Source of the DNA: Thermocrispum agreste DSM 44070
GTDB taxonomy: Bacteria; Actinomycetota; Actinomycetes; Mycobacteriales; Pseudonocardiaceae
Length of the DNA: 64,000 bases
Direction of reading: 5' to 3'
Assembly: GCF_000427905.1 (NCBI RefSeq)
Contig: NZ_KE386604.1
Span: 62,001 to 126,000, forward strand
In this document: piece after piece, positions 61,480 to 64,000 of the stretch
How the letters are laid out: every line of letters starts with the position of its first letter
Numbering within the stretch: position 1 is the stretch's first letter
The notes under the pieces: generated by a model
Databases searched by the model: none
What the model was told of the DNA's origin: nothing
What the model saw: only the letters and a program-made list of their open reading frames with translations
Translations under genes and position numbers: made by a program

Positions 61480-61792
61480 CGGTTGTGTCTATTCCTCGAG
61501 GTGGTCGCACTTTCCGGACCCGGCCGCCCGCCTGCGTGCCCCACGCTTGCGACCACGTCGGTGGCCGAACAGCGGTGCGAGCCCGGTCGAGCACGTCGCA
61601 CCCGGTACCCTGGGCGCCCGTGAGCTCGCTGACGAACTTGCCACAGGATACTGAAGGCGAGTTCGGCGGCCCCTGGTGATCGCAGCCGATGCTCTGCGGC
61701 GCGGCTGCACGATCGTGCCGAGCACGCCGACCCGGTCGGTGACGCCGGTGTCGCGGCGAGCCGGAGCGGGACCCGCCTGAGAGGTGTCAGGA
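61480..61792. other. 313-bp divergent promoter region with two short overlapping frames
   Basis: It lies between the paralogue-2 gene and the PAP2 gene. Two small plus-strand frames, GTG 61620 (19 codons to TGA) and an overlapping GTG 61678 (about 35 codons), sit behind TACCCT but have no Shine-Dalgarno; neither is called as a gene. Confidence 0.4.
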
Positions 61793-62329
61793 ATGCTGAA
61801 GAAGGATCGTGGCCGTCGGCCGCGCGAACTGGCGCTGCTGGCAGGCATTCAGCGTGCGCTGGACAAGCCGGGCGTGGTGCGTGCCGCCCGCGGGCTGTCG
61901 CACTTCGGCGAGCACAGCATCGGCTGGTTCGCGGCGGGCCTGGTGGGTGCCGCGGTGGATCGCAAGCGCCGCAAGGAGTGGCTGACCTCGGCCGCCGGCG
62001 TGGTGGCCGCGCACGCGGCGTCCATCGTGGTCAAGCGGGTCGTCCGGCGTCGACGCCCGGAGGACGAGAGCGTCAAGGTGCTGGTCGGCACGCCGAGCAA
62101 GCTGAGCTTCCCGTCGTCGCACGCGGCGTCCACGACCGCGGCGGCGGTGGTGTATTCCGAGCTGACCGGTCGCAGGCTGGAGCCGGTGCTGGTGCCGCCG
62201 ATGCTGGCCTCCCGCCTGGTGCTCGGCGTGCACTACCCCAGCGACGTACTGGCCGGGGCGGCGCTGGGCGGCCTGGTCGGTGCCGTGGTGCGCCGCAAGG
62301 TGAGGAGCAGCAGTGACCGAGCAGGCTGA
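61793..62329 (+). CDS. PAP2-family phosphatase, probable decaprenylphosphoryl-5-phosphoribose phosphatase
   Basis: 178 residues, polytopic. PAP2 motifs are VVKRVVRRRRPEDE (K-x6-RP), KLSFPSSHAASTTAA (PSxH) and SRLVLGVHYPSDVLAG (SR-x5-H-x3-D). Next to UbiA it matches the mycobacterial Rv3807c role: removing the 5-phosphate from decaprenylphosphoryl-ribose-5-phosphate. ATG 61793 is preceded by GAGAGG at a good distance; an upstream in-frame GTG at 61784 is less likely. Its 3' end overlaps the UbiA gene by 17 bp. Confidence 0.9.
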   Translation: MLKKDRGRRPRELALLAGIQRALDKPGVVRAARGLSHFGEHSIGWFAAGLVGAAVDRKRRKEWLTSAAGVVAAHAASIVVKRVVRRRRPEDESVKVLVGTPSKLSFPSSHAASTTAAAVVYSELTGRRLEPVLVPPMLASRLVLGVHYPSDVLAGAALGGLVGAVVRRKVRSSSDRAG

Positions 62330-63230
62330 AGACGTGAGCACTCGACCTGGCAAGTCGGCGGGCGGGCTGGCCGGCGGTCTGCTGCGGGCCGCCCGGCCCA
62401 AGCAGTGGGTGAAGAACGTCCTGGTGCTGGCCGCGCCGTTCACCGCGAGCAGGCTGGCCGACGTCGCCGTGCTCCGCGACGCCGGGCTGGCGTTCGTGGC
62501 GTTCTCGCTGGTCGCGTCGTCGGTGTATCTGATCAACGACGCGATCGACGTGGAGGCCGACCGCGCGCATCCGACCAAGCGGAACCGGCCGATCGCGGCA
62601 GGCATCGTGCCCGTCCCGGTGGCCTACGTCGCGGCGGGCGTGCTCCTGCTGGCCGGGGCTGCCGTGGGGTGGGCGGCCAGCTGGCAGCTGCTGGTCGTGC
62701 TCGGCGTGTACTGGTGCATCCAGCTCGGCTACTGCCTGGGCTGGAAGCACCAGCCCGTGATCGACCTGTGCATCGTGGCCTCCGGCTTCCTGCTGCGTGC
62801 CATCGCCGGTGGCGCGGGCACCGGGATTCCGCTGTCCCAGTGGTTCCTGCTGGTCACCGGGTTCGGCTCGCTGTTCATGGTGGCGGGCAAGCGGTACGCG
62901 GAGATCATCCTGTTCGAGAACACCGGCGCCGAGATCCGCTCGTCGCTGCGCAAGTACTCGGCGAGCTACCTGCGGTTCGTGTGGGCCACGTCGGCGGGCG
63001 TGATGATCATGTCCTACGCGTTGTGGGCGTGGGACGTCCGCCCGGTCCTGGGCGACTCGGTCTGGACGGTGGTGTCGATCGTGCCGTTCGTGGTCGCGGT
63101 GCTGCGGTACGCGGTCGACGTGGACCAGGGCAAGGCGGGCGAACCGGAGGAGATCGCGCTGCGCGACCGGGCGCTGCAGATCCTCGGCCTGGCCTGGGCC
63201 GGTTCGCTGTTCGCCGCGATCTACCTGTAG
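62313..63230 (+). CDS. Decaprenyl-phosphate phosphoribosyltransferase (UbiA family)
   Basis: 305 residues with eight or nine helices. The first Asp-rich motif is YLINDAIDVEADRAHPTKRNRPIAAG; the second region GYCLGWKHQPVIDLCIVASGFLLRAIAGG follows. It is the UbiA-fold enzyme (Rv3806c type) that joins PRPP to decaprenyl phosphate, the committed step toward decaprenyl-phosphoryl-arabinose, the sugar donor for arabinogalactan. GTG 62313 overlaps the PAP2 gene by 17 bp. Hairpins separate it from convergent DprE2. Confidence 0.93.
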   Translation: MTEQAEDVSTRPGKSAGGLAGGLLRAARPKQWVKNVLVLAAPFTASRLADVAVLRDAGLAFVAFSLVASSVYLINDAIDVEADRAHPTKRNRPIAAGIVPVPVAYVAAGVLLLAGAAVGWAASWQLLVVLGVYWCIQLGYCLGWKHQPVIDLCIVASGFLLRAIAGGAGTGIPLSQWFLLVTGFGSLFMVAGKRYAEIILFENTGAEIRSSLRKYSASYLRFVWATSAGVMIMSYALWAWDVRPVLGDSVWTVVSIVPFVVAVLRYAVDVDQGKAGEPEEIALRDRALQILGLAWAGSLFAAIYL

Positions 63231-63256
63231 CCGAACGGGCCAGCGGGCCAGCGAGC

Positions 63257-63281
63257 GCAGCCGGGCGTGGCGCCGGGCTGC
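63257..63281. terminator. Hairpin after the UbiA gene
   Basis: GCAGCCGGGCG-TGG-CGCCGGGCTGC, 10 of 11 pairs, 27 bp after the UbiA stop, between convergent genes. Confidence 0.5.
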
Positions 63282-63308
63282 CTGCCTGCGGCAAGGCGCG
63301 TCGGTCGG

Positions 63309-63338
63309 GCTTCCCACCCGTGGCCGCGGGTAGGAAGC
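63309..63338. terminator. Second hairpin between UbiA and DprE2
   Basis: GCTTCC-c-ACCCG-TGGCCG-CGGGT-a-GGAAGC: two perfect stem segments of 6 and 5 bp around one mismatch, 17 bp after the DprE2 stop on the minus strand. Confidence 0.55.
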
Positions 63339-63354
63339 GGGCGCGTCCCGGCGA

Positions 63355-64000
63355 TCAGATCGGCAGCTTGCGGAAGATCGGACGCGGCACGTGCCGCAGC
63401 GCCGACATGATGAACCGGAACTGCGGCGGCGCCCACACCAGCTCCTTGCCCTTGCGTGCGGCGGCGACCGCGATGTCGGCGACCTCCTCGGCGCTCACTG
63501 CCAGCGGCGCCTCGGCCATGCCCTCGGTCATCTTGGTGCGCACGAATCCGGGTCGCACCACGGTCACCCGCGGGCCGAACGGTCGCAGCGCCTCACCGAG
63601 GCCCAGGTAGAAGCCGTCGAAGCCGGCCTTGGTCGATCCGTAGACGAAGTTGGACCGGCGCACCCGTTCCCCGGCGACCGAGGACAGCGCGATGATCCGG
63701 CCGTGTCCCTGGTTCTTCAGCCGCTCGGCCAGCGGCACGCCCACGGAGACCGCGGCGGTGTAGTTGACGTGCGCCAGCTGCACGGCGGTGGCGTGGTCCT
63801 GCCATGCGCGCTCGGCGTCGCCGAGCAGGCCGAAGGCCACCACGGTCACGTCGATGTCCCCGTCGGCGAACGCCCGCGCGATGACGTCCGGGTGCGAGTC
63901 GGTGTCCTCGGCGTCGAAGTCCAGCTCGACGACGTCGTTGCCCGCCTCGGCCAGGCGCTTGGCCGCCGCCGTGCGGCGTTCGGTCGGCCGGGCGGCCAGC
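63355..64000 (-). CDS. dprE2: Decaprenylphospho-ribofuranose 2-keto reductase DprE2 (SDR), partial
   Basis: The gene runs off the right edge; about 214 C-terminal codons are visible. SDR features are the Asp-rich strand [22 protein letters not shown], and the catalytic Ser-Tyr-Lys set in [26 protein letters not shown] (Y-x3-K). [11 protein letters not shown] follows. It reduces the 2-keto intermediate to decaprenylphosphoryl-arabinose with NADH, in partnership with DprE1, which is not in the window. The N-terminal Rossmann glycine motif lies beyond 64000. Confidence 0.9.
   Translation of the reverse strand, partial: LAARPTERRTAAAKRLAEAGNDVVELDFDAEDTDSHPDVIARAFADGDIDVTVVAFGLLGDAERAWQDHATAVQLAHVNYTAAVSVGVPLAERLKNQGHGRIIALSSVAGERVRRSNFVYGSTKAGFDGFYLGLGEALRPFGPRVTVVRPGFVRTKMTEGMAEAPLAVSAEEVADIAVAAARKGKELVWAPPQFRFIMSALRHVPRPIFRKLPI

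Noticed and set aside
61620-61786. Two overlapping short frames (about 19 and 35 codons) upstream of the PAP2 gene
   Set aside because: They have a GTGA overlap and a possible -10 before the first, but no ribosome site or recognisable product; too weak to annotate.
1-64000. tRNA or rRNA genes
   Set aside because: No T-loop-like GTTCGA-type block with matching acceptor stems was seen in the intergenic spaces by eye; a tRNAscan-SE run would settle it.

Overview
The window is high-GC actinobacterial chromosome, most like Pseudonocardiaceae (Amycolatopsis, Saccharopolyspora and relatives). The reasons are frequent GTG starts, ATGA/GTGA gene overlaps, a SigE-type ECF sigma factor, GAF-ANTAR, DUF5926 and septum-formation families, and a decaprenyl-phosphate-arabinose (DPA) pathway at the right end, which marks an arabinogalactan-containing wall. 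No rRNA, tRNA, transposase, integrase or phage gene was seen. Most genes are core or family-conserved. The unusual material lies in envelope-glycan genes and in several long intergenic stretches packed with short phased repeats.

Layout. 1-7.5 kb: end of an SppA-type peptidase; a LytTR response regulator with a small membrane protein and an acetate/solute:Na+ symporter (one operon); rhodanese; DUF4328 and DUF5926 proteins; a SigE-family sigma factor overlapping a membrane-anchored partner. 7.6-12.7 kb: ferritin with iron-box-like sites upstream, arginine deiminase, nucleotidyltransferase, CPBP protease, and a secreted BNR/YCF48-like propeller. 12.8-16.7 kb: unknown conserved protein plus IclR regulator, GDT1-type Mn/Ca transporter behind a perfect 20-bp palindrome, a CRISPR-like phased repeat block, DUF4333 lipoprotein, OsmC. 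17.3-25.8 kb: two tandem paralogues of unknown function, a methyltransferase, and an 1831-residue single-chain biotin-dependent carboxylase.

25.8-42.4 kb: coiled-coil protein, GAF-ANTAR, DUF2461, an XRE-SUMF1 fusion, a GSP17M-like protein, a tiny membrane peptide, a 0.9-kb repeat-rich gap, pantothenate kinase, NTF2-like protein, Hsp20 under a perfect CIRCE, macrodomain protein, prephenate dehydratase, lipoproteins and membrane proteins, a zinc-peptidase/septum-formation pair, DUF350, haloalkane dehalogenase and seryl-tRNA synthetase.

42.4-64 kb: maleate-isomerase-like and L-2-hydroxyglutarate oxidase genes, then an envelope-glycan region. This holds a GT4 glycosyltransferase; a DegT aminotransferase and Gfo/Idh dehydrogenase pair divergent from a true LpxA-like acyltransferase (the GnnB/GnnA/LpxA combination that makes 3-N-acylated UDP-sugars in some Gram-negatives); an LPG-synthase-like flippase; and three paralogous GT-C-like polytopic proteins. 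Secreted SGNH hydrolase, PlsC acyltransferase, HAD phosphatase, an F420/flavin oxidoreductase and a catalytically odd alpha/beta hydrolase sit between them. The window ends with the PAP2 phosphatase-UbiA pair and a partial DprE2 of DPA synthesis. The best candidate for an undescribed system is the amino-sugar/LpxA cassette with its neighbouring flippase and GT-C paralogues. It suggests an N-acylated amino-sugar glycolipid or polysaccharide in a Gram-positive envelope.
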